NCBI GenBank assembly: GCA_028554795.2
Contig: CM068826.1
Span: forward strand, 107,105,602 to 107,169,601
DNA: 64,000 nt
DNA from: Sinohyriopsis cumingii
Taxonomy: Eukaryota > Mollusca > Bivalvia > Unionida > Unionidae
Direction: 5' to 3'
Position 1 is the first letter of the stretch. Every line of letters starts with the position of its first letter. This document shows positions 19,263 to 28,739 of the stretch, piece by piece. The notes under the pieces are model-generated. The model was not told the origin of the DNA. It made no database searches and was given only the letters and a program-made list of their open reading frames with translations. Position numbers and translations under genes: made by a program.

Positions 19263-19784
19263 TTATTTCCACTGTTGGAAATCATTAGGCCATTGATGGA
19301 CACTACGTTTCCTAGCTTGAGACAAAAGATAAGCATAATGGTCACAAAACCATCGATCTACTTTCACATCATTTCTAGCAGAAGAACGAGGATCGAAATG
19401 AGTCACTAAATGTTCTAAGGAATAGCCCAGGCTGCGATGATGCAGAAAATACACACAGTACTGTCCACACACCAAGGAATCTGTGCCTTGTAATTTCACA
19501 TTATTGAATCGGGTGGTTTGAGCATTTCTTCTCATAAAGTCGATGATATCGTCTTCCAAAGGGGGCAATCCGTACGAATCGAAATATTCCACACATCCTT
19601 CTTGAGGAAAGTAGACGGCTACCCAGTGGGTTCCTGGGAGATGACTTTCGTCCGTGTTGATCACGTAAGCTTGATGGTCTTTAGGTTTGCGATGAGGGAG
19701 TTCATCTTTAGCACAGACGACAGGATTCCAAGAAGCCGTATACGAACTGTGGTTCAAAAGGTAATAAAGTTCCCAGGTATCCAT
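19263..19784 (-). CDS. Adenain-like maturation cysteine protease (Polinton B)
   Basis: 173 aa from ATG 19784. The catalytic triad of the adenovirus-type protease is visible: His53 in LPGTHWVAVY, Asp69 in EYFDSYGLPP, and Cys106 in SLVCGQYCVYFLHH. In Polintons it cleaves capsid precursors during particle maturation. It lies 27 bp after the 160-aa gene, as the last gene of the block. The length is close to the usual 170-200 aa. Looks whole. Confidence 0.92.
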   Translation of the reverse strand: MDTWELYYLLNHSSYTASWNPVVCAKDELPHRKPKDHQAYVINTDESHLPGTHWVAVYFPQEGCVEYFDSYGLPPLEDDIIDFMRRNAQTTRFNNVKLQGTDSLVCGQYCVYFLHHRSLGYSLEHLVTHFDPRSSARNDVKVDRWFCDHYAYLLSQARKRSVHQWPNDFQQWK

Positions 19785-19811
19785 TTGTGTTTGTTTTCTT
19801 CTTCTTCTTCT

Positions 19812-20294
19812 TCACAGGTAATAATAAGTCGTCAATTCGATCCTGACTTTTTGCTTGAAAATGTCTGACGAATAAACGGTTATTCGTTCTGTTTCCTCAC
19901 TCTGATTCAGGAGAGCTTCGATACGATGGATCTCTTGAGTGGTTAATGGTGGACAAGAATGTTCACGCAAGTCTTTATACCACTGGTGCAACACGTCTTT
20001 GTTCGAGATGAGACTCCAAGCTTCGTCCAGATACTCGTCCAATTTTTCTTCTTGACTTAACATCAGGCATTTATCGTGTTGAATTTGACTGGGATGATCG
20101 TTTTGACATTCATAGCAGTTTTTCTTGATCAATTCTGTTATTTTGTCGACCAAGTGTTTGGCAAAACAGGAGACTAAATGGGCTTCTTGTTCTGGCCATC
20201 TCGATTTCATCATGATCACTTCTTCTTCCACAGTCTCCTCACATTTCATGTCCAAAGTTTCTTCACTAGGTAAAGAGGGATAACAGTCTTCCAT
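19812..20294 (-). CDS. Conserved 160-aa Polinton protein (Polinton B)
   Basis: It starts MEDCYPSLPSEETLDMKCEE and contains CQNDHPSQIQHDKCLM, a Cys/His motif that I recognise from proteins lying between the capsid and protease genes of many invertebrate Polintons. It may bind zinc through the Cys/His cluster; otherwise it is helical. Only 5 bp separate it from the major capsid gene, so co-expression is likely. The function is not known. Looks whole; the C copy is at 49331-49813. Confidence 0.7.
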   Translation of the reverse strand: MEDCYPSLPSEETLDMKCEETVEEEVIMMKSRWPEQEAHLVSCFAKHLVDKITELIKKNCYECQNDHPSQIQHDKCLMLSQEEKLDEYLDEAWSLISNKDVLHQWYKDLREHSCPPLTTQEIHRIEALLNQSEETERITVYSSDIFKQKVRIELTTYYYL

Positions 20295-20299
20295 GACTT

Positions 20300-21607
20300 C
20301 TAATAATCTAGAATGACTTCTCTCAAACTGTTGATTTCTATGGTATTATCGAATTCTGCATACAGGATGACGTTCACTGTCTTGTCCAGTTTATCTGCAA
20401 ACTGAAGTTCCACACGAATCTGGCCTGATTTTATAGGGTGGAAATGTCCCTCGTCGCTGCCTTGGTCTGGAGTGAAATCGAAAGCCCACAAAGCATAGCC
20501 TCCTGCATAATCCTCGTACTCAATGCCGTGACTGGTGTTGGTTCCTAACTGACCGGTGGCTTCGTACAGGGACAAGTACGATCTCAAGTAATTCATCTTT
20601 GTGGGATCAAAGTTAGGTTCGAAAGGTCGGGTACACAAGGTCTTGCCATCGCGACTGACTTCGACTTTCTTCACTAAAAAGTGTTGAAAGTTGAAAGGAT
20701 TTTCTTTGAAGGCTCCGTTGAAGGCTGAATTCAGGACCATACCAAGGATTAAACGCTTGGGTAGCTGTCCTTGAAACAGATGATCTTCGATCATGGATTG
20801 CTGTCCAGCAGGAATGGTGAACGTTTTCACTTCCACACGTCGTATGGGATACTTGGCGGTCGTTCTGCTCAACGTTTGACTGATGTCGTTACCCACTTTG
20901 GGTAACACTTCCACGCGTCGTACGTAGAGTTTGGCCTCCTGGATTATGCTTTTAGGAGCCTTAGCAGGATCAGCAGCTATCAAATGGAAAGCGGCACTGC
21001 TGCGATTCAGTCTCAAGCGGACATTCACCCCGTTCAGCAAATATTTCTCTTGCAACCACATGTCCAAATGCAAACGATCCATCAGTTCTAAACTCTTTTT
21101 ACCTAGGATTTTCTCTTCTCTTGCCTCAAAGCCGGAATTGCTTCCATCTGTTTTGTCGAACTTGTTCGCTTCGTCAGCTACCCACAGCACGCAGGCATTG
21201 AGATGACTATCCTTGGCATCTATTCCGTACGTCAAGAGATTTTCCAAGTAGGCACGGTAAGGGTATGTATCCATGCTGCTGCTGACTAGTTTGTTATTCA
21301 AGTACAAATCCACTGAGCTGAACAAGGAATGCATGAAATTGTTGACGGGAGCTATTTCGTCAGTGTCATCTACTCCACTATCATCTTTTTCTAGAACTTG
21401 GACTTTCAAGTACAAGTAACTGCTATTCAGATCGATGTAATCTTCGGGCTGTCCCTTGATTTCAAACTCGATGGGAGCGGAATCGGTCAGTGAGGAGACG
21501 GGATGAAATTCCACCCACTGAGATTCTTGCATCGTCATCATGGTGGGGGGCATGGCAAACAGATCCAGTTCTGTCTTGGAACAAGCGCAAGACTCTCGGT
21601 GCATCAT
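20300..21607 (-). CDS. Major capsid protein, double jelly-roll (Polinton B)
   Basis: 435 aa from ATG 21607. The pattern of strands (PIEFEIKGQPEDYIDLNSSY, SSVDLYLNNKLVSSSMDTYP, YRAYLENLL) is that of the Polinton major capsid family often annotated in animal genomes as F54H12.2-like. It should form the pseudo-hexameric double jelly-roll capsomers of the particle. The C-terminal strand block (AGGYALWAFDF to TVNVILYAEFDNTIEI) is well kept. It sits between the pVI-like and 160-aa genes. Looks whole. Confidence 0.92.
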   Translation of the reverse strand: MMHRESCACSKTELDLFAMPPTMMTMQESQWVEFHPVSSLTDSAPIEFEIKGQPEDYIDLNSSYLYLKVQVLEKDDSGVDDTDEIAPVNNFMHSLFSSVDLYLNNKLVSSSMDTYPYRAYLENLLTYGIDAKDSHLNACVLWVADEANKFDKTDGSNSGFEAREEKILGKKSLELMDRLHLDMWLQEKYLLNGVNVRLRLNRSSAAFHLIAADPAKAPKSIIQEAKLYVRRVEVLPKVGNDISQTLSRTTAKYPIRRVEVKTFTIPAGQQSMIEDHLFQGQLPKRLILGMVLNSAFNGAFKENPFNFQHFLVKKVEVSRDGKTLCTRPFEPNFDPTKMNYLRSYLSLYEATGQLGTNTSHGIEYEDYAGGYALWAFDFTPDQGSDEGHFHPIKSGQIRVELQFADKLDKTVNVILYAEFDNTIEINSLREVILDY

Positions 21608-21731
21608 TTTGTTCTGTGTTTCAATAATCGAAAACGTCTAAGTCTCGAACGGTTCTTCTTTTCTTGGCCTTTCTAGCTTGAAGTCTGGTGAAAGGGTGTT
21701 TTCTTCGTCGTCTCTTTCTGCCTTGTCCTTG

Positions 21732-22037
21732 CTAAATGCCTGACTCGGTAGCGTGCAGGGCATTTATAGGTGTGTCTCGTCGGCCTAAAATGTCTTTACC
21801 CGTTTGCAGCAAGACATTTTTGCCTGCCCTCATGAAGGCTTCTTTAGGGTTTTGTTTGTCGATGATGACATTTTGGAGAAATTCTTTGCCTTGCGTCAGT
21901 GCCGCATCTTTCAAGGCGTGCAATCCGCGTGTCACCATCGGTTTCAACACCGGGGCCACCGAACGAAAGGCCGATTTTAACATGTCTCCTAAACCGTGTC
22001 CTCGCTGTCGAGCCACCCCTCGGTACACTGGATACAT
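21732..22037 (-). CDS. pVI-like membrane-lytic protein (Polinton B)
   Basis: The start MYPVYRGVARQRGHGLGDML is followed by an amphipathic helix (LKSAFRSVAPVLKPMVTRGL), like adenovirus protein VI and its Polinton counterparts, which disrupt endosomal membranes. The RGHGLG segment before it resembles protease cleavage sites. 101 aa here; the relative in C at 47565-47990 is longer and ends in a basic tail. It lies just upstream of the capsid gene. Confidence 0.7.
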   Translation of the reverse strand: MYPVYRGVARQRGHGLGDMLKSAFRSVAPVLKPMVTRGLHALKDAALTQGKEFLQNVIIDKQNPKEAFMRAGKNVLLQTGKDILGRRDTPINALHATESGI

Positions 22038-22044
22038 GACTTAC

Positions 22045-22987
22045 TTACGAGTCGTGAGAGAACCGTTTTCGAAAATGGAGTTTCACCGTGACTTTTCCTT
22101 TGGTGAATGGAATATTTTGTCCCAAATCTCCTTTTATAGTAATGTTGACCGTGTCCAAATACGACTTGCTGACAGGTAAATAGTGAGGATGGACAAATTC
22201 GCGGTGGACGTGATAAGTGTTTCCACCTTCCTCGTCAGCGTTCGTGGCAGAATCCACTTTGAAAGGAATGACACGCAGTAACGGCACGGAGGTGTGTCCC
22301 ACCACGTTGTATTCCACCACATCGGAGTACACGAAGATCAAATTCAGTCCTTGGTTCAGTTCTACCGGGAAACGAAAATACTTGGCAAAAGAGTCGTTGT
22401 CATAAATGACTGGTAATTCGGGGTTTTTTTTTTTGTTCTCCTATCTTCCTCATCTCCGTGTCACCGCCCAATATGTCAAACAATTCAGGACAAAATAAGA
22501 AAGACATTAATTTTTTGGACCCCTCAGAAAATTTCATCAGAAAGCGACGAGCTATTTTGTGGTATTCCAGGGTGACACTTTTTTGGACATTCCCCAAAGC
22601 TTTATGGAACACGCCATTAAACTTGGAGGCTATGGCGCTGACCAAATGATGACCACTGAAATAATAGCCTGGGAGAATGGACAAGTTGTAGGTCCACGTT
22701 TTAGTTTTGTCATCATAGGTTCTATAGCTATATGTGCCAATCTTATCCAACTCCGCTTGCAATTGTTTGTCATGAACTTCTACCTTAAAATAATTTTGAT
22801 TGGGAATGACATTGTGGACTTGGGTTGGGTGAATCATTTCCACTAAAGCCACTTCCCAATGGGCTTCGTGATCTAAGGGGATGGCTTGAGGTAATTTGGC
22901 CGTGTAACAGCACAACGTGTTGTTGGGAAACACCTCCATGGAACTGTCACTGGATAAGGTTAAGTAAAATTGGTTTTGGTGACTCAT
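22045..22987 (-). pseudogene. Minor capsid (penton-like) protein (Polinton B)
   Basis: The N-terminus (FYLTLSSDSSMEVFPNNTLC, then LPQAIPLDHEAHWEVALVEM) and the C-terminal strands (DLGQNIPFTKGKVTVKLHF) match the Polinton protein presumed to form the single jelly-roll vertex component. The role is inferred from family and position beside the capsid genes. The start overlaps the stop of the two-TM gene by the ATGA arrangement. Broken, about one break. Confidence 0.6.
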
Positions 22988-23400
22988 AATTCCAGAGTTC
23001 TGTGGCTGTCCGAGGGAATATTAGTGGATGTCAGAGGTGTGTCTCCGCCCAAAATGGGGTTCCGGTTGTGGTTGTTGTTGGAGTGGTGACTGGCACTGGC
23101 ACTGGACACAACGTTCCCGTTCGAGGAGAATTTCAGGGAGGGATTGGGAAGCAGGTAACCGATGCAACTGCTCAATAAAATGGTCCACAATTGTTTGTCT
23201 CCTTGTTGCAAACTCAAATTGGCAATGGCTGCCCCGATGACACAATACACCACGAAGATTTGGCAGAAAAAGACGATTTGCGTTTTAGGCACACGTTCTC
23301 CGCACCACACCCACAAGGGTTGTTTTTGTAAATCTTGCACAGAAGAACTAGGGGAAGAAGGAGTGGTCGACGTAGCTGCGTCTGATGTGTGAAAGGGCAT
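22984..23400 (-). CDS. Two-TM membrane protein (Polinton B)
   Basis: About 138 aa from the ATG at 23400. Two hydrophobic segments (IVFFCQIFVVYCVIGAAIAN and LWTILLSSCIGYLL) are followed by a Ser/Asn-rich tail. It sits between the integrase and the minor capsid gene, overlapping the latter by ATGA, and its start region follows the integrase stop closely. It may be a particle-membrane or holin-like component, but no family is recognised. Looks whole; the C copy is at 46239-46649. Confidence 0.65.
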   Translation of the reverse strand: MPFHTSDAATSTTPSSPSSSVQDLQKQPLWVWCGERVPKTQIVFFCQIFVVYCVIGAAIANLSLQQGDKQLWTILLSSCIGYLLPNPSLKFSSNGNVVSSASASHHSNNNHNRNPILGGDTPLTSTNIPSDSHRTLEL

Positions 23401-23405
23401 GATGG

Positions 23406-24518
23406 TCACTTCTTCTTTTTATAGTCGATGACTTGCGAAGCGTCGATCCAAGAATCGAAACTGGGTGGATATCCTTTCCAACGTACTTTGACTTCTTTGA
23501 CACGTCGTTTGCCCACTTTACGGGTTCTGCGTTCGAGAATGCTTTCGATGTCGTACACGTCGTCTTCTTTTTTGGTGACACGTTGTAACTCGGGCAAATA
23601 AAACGTTCCTTTGAGCACTTCTCCGTTCATGTCTTCCAATTTATAGACGGCAGCATGACGGCCATGCACTCGTCCAGTGACGCGAAACAATTCGGTCGTC
23701 CAGTTAGGTAAGTAACCTTTGTCGAAAGTGCGTTTGGTTTTGCCAATGCGCACCCAATCTCCTACGGTCAACTCTCCACTTTTCTCGGGGACAGCCCTCG
23801 TCGGGGACGTACCAAACAGACGCTCAAACACCAGCACTTCGTTGTCGGGAGTCACGTCTTGCGGGGCACGTCCGATGCTTCGATGGTAAGATTGGTTGTA
23901 CGCTTGCACCAGGTGCGGCAAGATGTCGATGTACTTCAGAGTGTGGTGATGCGTAAAATATTTCCACATGCGTTCTTTCAAAGTACGTTGAAAACGTTCC
24001 ACGATGCTGGCTTTGGTTTCGGGATTCTCGGTGGTAAAAAAATGAATGTCACGTTTCTTTAATTCTTTTTGGAAAGCTTGGTTCAGAAATTCGGTGCCTT
24101 TGTCCGTTTGCCATCGAAGAGGGTGACGACCGCTTTGTTTCAACACCCGTTGCAGGGCTCGCACTAACTCGCTGCTCGATTTGGAAGTCAAGGGCACGAC
24201 CCAGGCAAATTTGGAAAAGACGTCGATGACACAAAACAAATATTTGTAGCCACGATTGTAGCTGGCCAAATGAGAGACATCGGCTAAATCGGCTTGCCAT
24301 TGATGATCGATGCCTTCCACTCGGGTGCGACTTCTGGCAAACTTGCGTCGAATGGGTTTGTGTAAAGTGTAGGTAGCTTGTTCTTGTAACCATCGTTGCA
24401 CTTGAGGTAAACGGAGACTTTTCAGTCGAGTTTTGGCAGCACGATACAATTTTTGAACTCCTGCGTAACCTGCAGGATGCGAGGGATCGTAGTAAATGCT
24501 GGCTAAGACTTTTTCCAT
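23406..24518 (-). CDS. Polinton integrase with chromodomain (Polinton B)
   Basis: 370 aa. The rve core shows Asp77 (HQWQADLADV), Asp139 (WQTDKGTEFLN) and Glu174 (SIVERFQRTLKERMWKY), with the 34-residue spacing of a DD35E enzyme. Residues 260-310 form an SH3-like part (GDWVRIGKTKRTF...), and residues 315-365 a chromodomain (YDIESILERR, KVRWKGYPPSFDSWIDASQV). It joins element ends to host DNA with 6-bp duplications. The chromodomain may guide insertion to methylated-histone chromatin. Looks whole. Confidence 0.93.
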   Translation of the reverse strand: MEKVLASIYYDPSHPAGYAGVQKLYRAAKTRLKSLRLPQVQRWLQEQATYTLHKPIRRKFARSRTRVEGIDHQWQADLADVSHLASYNRGYKYLFCVIDVFSKFAWVVPLTSKSSSELVRALQRVLKQSGRHPLRWQTDKGTEFLNQAFQKELKKRDIHFFTTENPETKASIVERFQRTLKERMWKYFTHHHTLKYIDILPHLVQAYNQSYHRSIGRAPQDVTPDNEVLVFERLFGTSPTRAVPEKSGELTVGDWVRIGKTKRTFDKGYLPNWTTELFRVTGRVHGRHAAVYKLEDMNGEVLKGTFYLPELQRVTKKEDDVYDIESILERRTRKVGKRRVKEVKVRWKGYPPSFDSWIDASQVIDYKKKK

Positions 24519-24542
24519 TTTTTTTGTGTGTTGGTTGGTGTG

Positions 24543-25169
24543 TTAATAAGGCACCCACTCTTGGAAGAGGCTACTCTTTTTCTCTTGGGGTATTTTCTTG
24601 GATTGCAATGCTTTGCGTGTGCGACCAGCAATAGGTGTCGAAGAGGAGGAGGATGTCTGAGCGGGGGATATCGGTTCTTGTTTCACTTCTGTCTTCACTT
24701 CTGTCTTCACTTTCTTTTTCTCTTGTGATGAAGAAGGGGTGGCCATCATCTTTTTAATCCATCCAATTCTGGAGGTAGGTGGTGTTGTTAACTTGCGTAC
24801 TTTTTCTGGTGGAGTTTGAAACCCTTCCTCTTCTCCTTTTTCTGTCTTGACCACTGGTACTGGTACTGGTACTGGTGATGGTGCTGGACTTTTCATCAAG
24901 GTCTTAAAATCTTTCAGAGTGGGTAGAGCTGTTTCGTCTAAAGCTTTCTGGTGAAAGAGTTGCAGTCGTTGCAAGAGTTGACCGTACTTTTGCGATTTTT
25001 CTGTTTCGGACAAATCTTGGCGATTCATCAAGGACTGCAATTCGTGTTGTAACTGGGACATCTCGCTCAAATTGGGATTGGGAGGTAAATGCGGGGTGCG
25101 TTGTTCTTGCCACCGATGGTATTCCATCCATCGTTTGTAAGGCACTAAAGCTAGTTTTCGTCCTTCCAT
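24543..25169 (-). CDS. Conserved VPYKRW Polinton protein (Polinton B)
   Basis: 208 aa. The start (LALVPYKRWMEYHRWQEQ) is the recurrent opening of an uncharacterised Polinton gene. Residues 30-85 are helical; the second half is Pro/Ser/Lys-rich, with a VPVPVP run and KTEVKTEVK repeats, and is probably disordered. It lies 24 bp after the integrase start region and shares its strand. It may be a scaffold or core protein, which is inference. The C copy (44411-45121) has a different Pro-run, so the linker evolves fast. Confidence 0.65.
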   Translation of the reverse strand: MEGRKLALVPYKRWMEYHRWQEQRTPHLPPNPNLSEMSQLQHELQSLMNRQDLSETEKSQKYGQLLQRLQLFHQKALDETALPTLKDFKTLMKSPAPSPVPVPVPVVKTEKGEEEGFQTPPEKVRKLTTPPTSRIGWIKKMMATPSSSQEKKKVKTEVKTEVKQEPISPAQTSSSSSTPIAGRTRKALQSKKIPQEKKSSLFQEWVPY

Positions 25170-25218
25170 GGGGTTGTCAGGGGTCGATTCTGAGATCTTG
25201 GGACTTTCGAGGGCCTTT

Positions 25219-25605
25219 TTATCTTGCTCCCACCAGTCCTCCCAACATGGTTCCCAAGACTCCTTTCAGTATGGGACCTAACAAGAGAGGCAAAATAACT
25301 CCACGTTGGACCAACATCTTCTTTTTTTGACGAATGGGAATTTTCTTTTGAACCATTTGGCGAAGAACGTGACGATGTTTGCCTAAGCATTGTTTCTGAT
25401 GTTTGGACAAAGGGATCGTGCCTTTCAAAACGTTCAAACAACATTCGCACACGGTATCGATGACCTCTTTGGAGGCCGTTTGAATGAGTTTTTTTCGTAG
25501 GGGTGGAGAAGCTTTGGACAGGACAGATAACAGGTCCCCATGTTTGGCTAAACGTGGTGGCAGTCCTTTCCTTTTCTTTCCTTGGGGTTTTCTGGAGGGT
25601 GACAT
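25219..25605 (-). CDS. pX-like basic/hydrophobic peptide (Polinton B)
   Basis: About 128 aa from the ATG at 25605 (MSPSRKPQGKKRKGLPPRLA). It has a Cys pair (VCECCLNVLKG) and a basic stretch (QKKIPIRQKKKMLVQRG), and ends in the hydrophobic glycine-rich segment LLLGPILKGVLGTMLGGLVG. This organisation is common to a small Polinton core protein that resembles adenovirus pX/mu. It probably binds packaged DNA or the inner particle membrane. Looks whole. Confidence 0.7.
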   Translation of the reverse strand: MSPSRKPQGKKRKGLPPRLAKHGDLLSVLSKASPPLRKKLIQTASKEVIDTVCECCLNVLKGTIPLSKHQKQCLGKHRHVLRQMVQKKIPIRQKKKMLVQRGVILPLLLGPILKGVLGTMLGGLVGAR

Positions 25606-25663
25606 CTTTGAGTCTTTAGGAGCACCTAAAAACACTGATACCCTACTCGGTCACAGGCCTTTT

Positions 25664-26620
25664 TTATACTGGAACACGTCGCCACTGATTGTCTTTACGT
25701 CGTATCAGTTTGAGGACAGGCATGACACGTCGTGCAGGGGTACGTAACGGACTAAATCGAGCCAGTTCTTGCTTGGACAAATCCAGTAAACTTTGTAACA
25801 TGCCCGATCTTTCTTGGACTTTGATTTTGGGAGAAGGTACTTTGTGAGCAGCAGCCACTGCCGCTAAATTGGAGGGTCCTGCTACTGGGGAAGTTCTTTT
25901 GGGGGTCATCAACGGAGAAGTTCTTGGTGTGATCAACGTCTCCAAGTACTCTTCAGTTCTGGGTGTCATTAACGGAGAAGTGGACAAATGTGAGGCTGCC
26001 GGAGACGCAGTCACCGCTGTGGCAGGTCGTGGTTTGCGAGTGTAAGGTTGCGTCCTGGCCGAAGTGCCTCTCTTGCGACTAGTTTTCTTCTGTGGACTTT
26101 TCTTTTTCTGAGGACTTTTTCTCTGTTTCTTTTTCTGGGGGCTTCTTTTCTTTTTCCGGGGTGGTGGTGTCTGGTAAGAGGAGGGTCCTGCAACTGGAGA
26201 AGTTATTTTTCTTGGGGACCTGGTCTTTTTCTTTTTCTTCTTGGGGCTTCGTTGGACTTTTTTCTTGGGGATAACTTTGGGGGCATTAGGATCCCATCTT
26301 AAGAGTGAGCGAATGATGACCCCTCCTAGAGTACCGCTCCCTCCAGGTTTCAAAATGATTTGTTTTTTGGTTTGAGTGTCGATGCGGAGATCGGCCAGTT
26401 GGACCAAAGCGACTTTGTTTCGATCGAAAAAGCGTTGGGTTTGATGAGGAATCTGAATGATTCCTTGGAGTAATTGACGTGCCGTCACCGTAAACCATCG
26501 TAAGACTTCTTTGAGACTAGCTTCTAAGACACGAGCTCGTGTTTGTGGATCTTTTTCTCGACTGATGCCATACAAGGCACGAATTAATTTGACGGGAAGA
26601 TGCGACTGAAGGGACGTCAT
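25664..26620 (-). CDS. Basic Lys/Arg/Ser/Pro-rich core-like protein (Polinton B)
   Basis: About 318 aa from the ATG at 26620 (MTSLQSHLPVKLIRALYGIS). Residues 1-110 form a folded-looking domain; residues 115-185 are very basic (KKKKKKTRSPRK and SPQKKK repeats) and recall histone tails or protamine-like adenovirus core proteins; the C-terminus again looks folded. Repeated TSPLMTP motifs lie between. The gene end overlaps a TATA box for the next gene. DNA condensation in the particle is inferred. Looks whole. Confidence 0.65.
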   Translation of the reverse strand: MTSLQSHLPVKLIRALYGISREKDPQTRARVLEASLKEVLRWFTVTARQLLQGIIQIPHQTQRFFDRNKVALVQLADLRIDTQTKKQIILKPGGSGTLGGVIIRSLLRWDPNAPKVIPKKKVQRSPKKKKKKTRSPRKITSPVAGPSSYQTPPPRKKKRSPQKKKQRKSPQKKKSPQKKTSRKRGTSARTQPYTRKPRPATAVTASPAASHLSTSPLMTPRTEEYLETLITPRTSPLMTPKRTSPVAGPSNLAAVAAAHKVPSPKIKVQERSGMLQSLLDLSKQELARFSPLRTPARRVMPVLKLIRRKDNQWRRVPV

Positions 26621-26661
26621 GTTCACACTGTGTGAGACAGACGAAAAAGGGTCTGAGGTTT

Positions 26662-27417
26662 TTATAGATTTTTTGATGGGGAGTGAAATGAAGTCGAGGA
26701 CGGAGACGAGTACAGGACAGGCCCTCCGTCTTGGCACCAGTGGTGAAACAAGTGGGTACGAAATCGCAAATCCTCGGGAGTGGTAGGTTTCAAATCGACG
26801 AGTAAATAGGCGTGTGGCGTTTGAGTGGCATCGTCGTACGCCTGAGTCAGCCAAGGCGTTCCTAACTGTTTGGCTAAGACTTGCACTTGCGATTTATCTC
26901 GAGGGCTTTTAAACAAGACCACGTAATGTGCATTGAGACTGATGGTGCGATGGGCTTTACTTTGTTGAAACAAATTTTGGGTGATGTAAACGACACTGGC
27001 ATTACGGTGATGCCCTTTGCGCGTGAACCACAATTTAATTTCTTCTTCGTCTTCTCCTAACATGTCGTCGAAAATGACCAAATGGGTTAGACGGGAGTCA
27101 GAGACGATGCCGTCGTCTTCTTTAGGAATGCCTTCCACAAACACGATGGAATCGCCTTGACTTTCTCGCAAAAGGCTGTACGCCGATTGCCACTCTTTGT
27201 AACACCACACGATCCGTTGAGGTGGCCGATCGATCAAATGATGTTTATGTTCGATCAAACGTTTGACGAATTCGGTTTTGCCTGAACCGCTAGGTCCAGC
27301 AATGAGCATGTTAAAGGGATGGCGAAGATACAAAGCCTCCCAACTGGCACGATCTAAGTGTTCGTCGATGACTTTGACAGTAGAGGAAGAGGGAGAAGAG
27401 ACAGCAGAGGTAGCCAT
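26662..27417 (-). CDS. Genome-packaging ATPase (FtsK/HerA type), Polinton B
   Basis: 251 aa from the ATG at 27417. Walker A is GPSGSGKTEFVKRL at residues 41-54, Walker B is THLVIFDDML near 111-120, and the following VVYITQNLFQQ is the sensor strand. It matches the A32-like packaging ATPases of Polintons and related viruses. A TATATAAA box lies at 27465-27472 on the minus strand, about 50 bp before the start. Looks whole. Confidence 0.92.
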   Translation of the reverse strand: MATSAVSSPSSSTVKVIDEHLDRASWEALYLRHPFNMLIAGPSGSGKTEFVKRLIEHKHHLIDRPPQRIVWCYKEWQSAYSLLRESQGDSIVFVEGIPKEDDGIVSDSRLTHLVIFDDMLGEDEEEIKLWFTRKGHHRNASVVYITQNLFQQSKAHRTISLNAHYVVLFKSPRDKSQVQVLAKQLGTPWLTQAYDDATQTPHAYLLVDLKPTTPEDLRFRTHLFHHWCQDGGPVLYSSPSSTSFHSPSKNL

Positions 27418-27464
27418 GGTGTGAGAAATGTCACTTGTGACACGAAAAACAAACAAGACAAGAG

Positions 27465-27472
27465 TTTATATA
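27465..27472 (-). promoter_or_regulatory. TATA box of the ATPase gene (B)
   Basis: TATATAAA on the minus strand, with an ATG 48 bp downstream, matching the TATATAAAC at 42109 before the C copy. It directly follows the end of the small membrane gene. Confidence 0.7.
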
Positions 27473-27500
27473 CTTTTTCAGAACACGTTTATTGAATGTT

Positions 27501-28264
27501 TCAAATATGAACACGAAAGACAAAAATACATACAACCCAAATAGTGATGTACAGGAATATAAAACACAGCAAAGCGATCAAAGTGGAATATAAACAAGTG
27601 TCTGTACAACATGTTTTGGGTAACCAAGATGTCCTAGGGACAGTGTGTAATGTTCTTACAGTCTCTACATGAGGTATTGTCACACAAGTGTCCTCCCGGA
27701 ATGACCTTTCAGGAATGTCCATGACAGTCCTGTCCTGAAGCGAGTGGTTGTTCTCGGTGACGGGTTCTTCTGGCACCGTCACTAACACAGGTTGAAAAGT
27801 AACTTTTTTCCTTGAACAACTCTTGTGCATACTGGGCCACTTCTTGGGTCCAAGCCTCAAAACCCCCCTTTTTCCAGTCACGAACATCTGTCCAATGAGG
27901 GTGTAAGTCACAAGCTACACACACATCGTCATACACGTCTTGGGTAGCTAAAAGTTGACGAATCTTTTTTCCTGTTGAGGTCGAGAAGTATCCAGATGAA
28001 ACCGCAAGGCTTTGAGCAAAAGGAGTTTTTCGTGACCATTTAAGGCCATGGAGGTGGTAAGTACTGATCGTAAAGAGTCCACAAAGAATCGGCTGGTAAA
28101 CGAAATCCCAGAAAACAAGTCACTAAGACACACACCACTTGTCGTCCCAAATTGAATGGATAAAGTTCTTGTAATAATCGATGGTAATGATCCACGGTTT
28201 GAATATGGTCATTGAGTTCCTTCCACGGAATCTGTTGGATTACATACGACATAAGTCGTGGCAT
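27501..28264 (-). pseudogene. Small membrane protein region (Polinton B)
   Basis: The last part encodes a product ending in one strong membrane segment (LIALLCFIFLYITIWVVCIF), preceded by a Pro/Val/Glu-rich stretch (FQPVLVTVPEEPVTENN). The same part is present in C at 41808-42038. The upstream part (MPRLMSYVIQQIPWKELNDH and a Trp-rich segment) has no recognised family. The region as a whole seems broken, about two breaks, and I cannot decide how many genes it held. Confidence 0.45.
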
Positions 28265-28727
28265 AGCTGCCTGTTTTTATAGTCTCTTTGTTTCGAAAAG
28301 AATACACGTACTTTCTAGCCAGTGATCTTCGTTCTCCAGTGGGGAATGTAAATCTTGCATACTGTAACCGAAACGTCAGAGTTCGATTAGAAGTTTCCTC
28401 TTCCGCTAAGTAGATTCCACGTAACAAATGTTGGTAATCCTTTACCTCGTCTTCCTCAATGGGTTGCTCTAGGTGAATCTCGAAGTAACCAAAATGATCA
28501 ACACGTGAATCATCGGGGGCCTGGAAGTATTGAACAAGGTCTGACCACTGAAACAATTTCTGACGAATCAGTTCTCTTATACCCTTCAGGTACCAGTGGT
28601 TAAAGATCTGGTGACGTAACGGATGCAGTTGTTCTTTACATTTCACTTGTATTTTCACCAGCTCTCGGTAAATGCGTTCTCTCAACTCCACAGGCAAAGC
28701 ACGAATGTTCTCTAGCAAAGTATCCAT
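28209..28727 (-). CDS. F-box-like protein, tandem copy 2 (Polinton B)
   Basis: 172 aa. The N-terminal segment ALPVELRERIYRELVKIQVK looks like the start of an F-box, the Skp1-binding helix set of ubiquitin ligase adaptors. The rest (NHWYLKGIRELIRQKLFQWS and a beta-rich tail) is not recognised. It is a clear tandem duplicate of the gene at 28740, 12 bp upstream. C has no copy. It may redirect host protein turnover, but this rests on a short motif. Confidence 0.45.
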   Translation of the reverse strand: MDTLLENIRALPVELRERIYRELVKIQVKCKEQLHPLRHQIFNHWYLKGIRELIRQKLFQWSDLVQYFQAPDDSRVDHFGYFEIHLEQPIEEDEVKDYQHLLRGIYLAEEETSNRTLTFRLQYARFTFPTGERRSLARKYVYSFRNKETIKTGSYATTYVVCNPTDSVEGTQ

Positions 28728-28739
28728 GAATAGGTCATA

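Noticed and set aside
22217-22405. Further small open frames antisense to capsid and polymerase genes
   Set aside because: They lie opposite strongly conserved genes and show no independent motif or signal.
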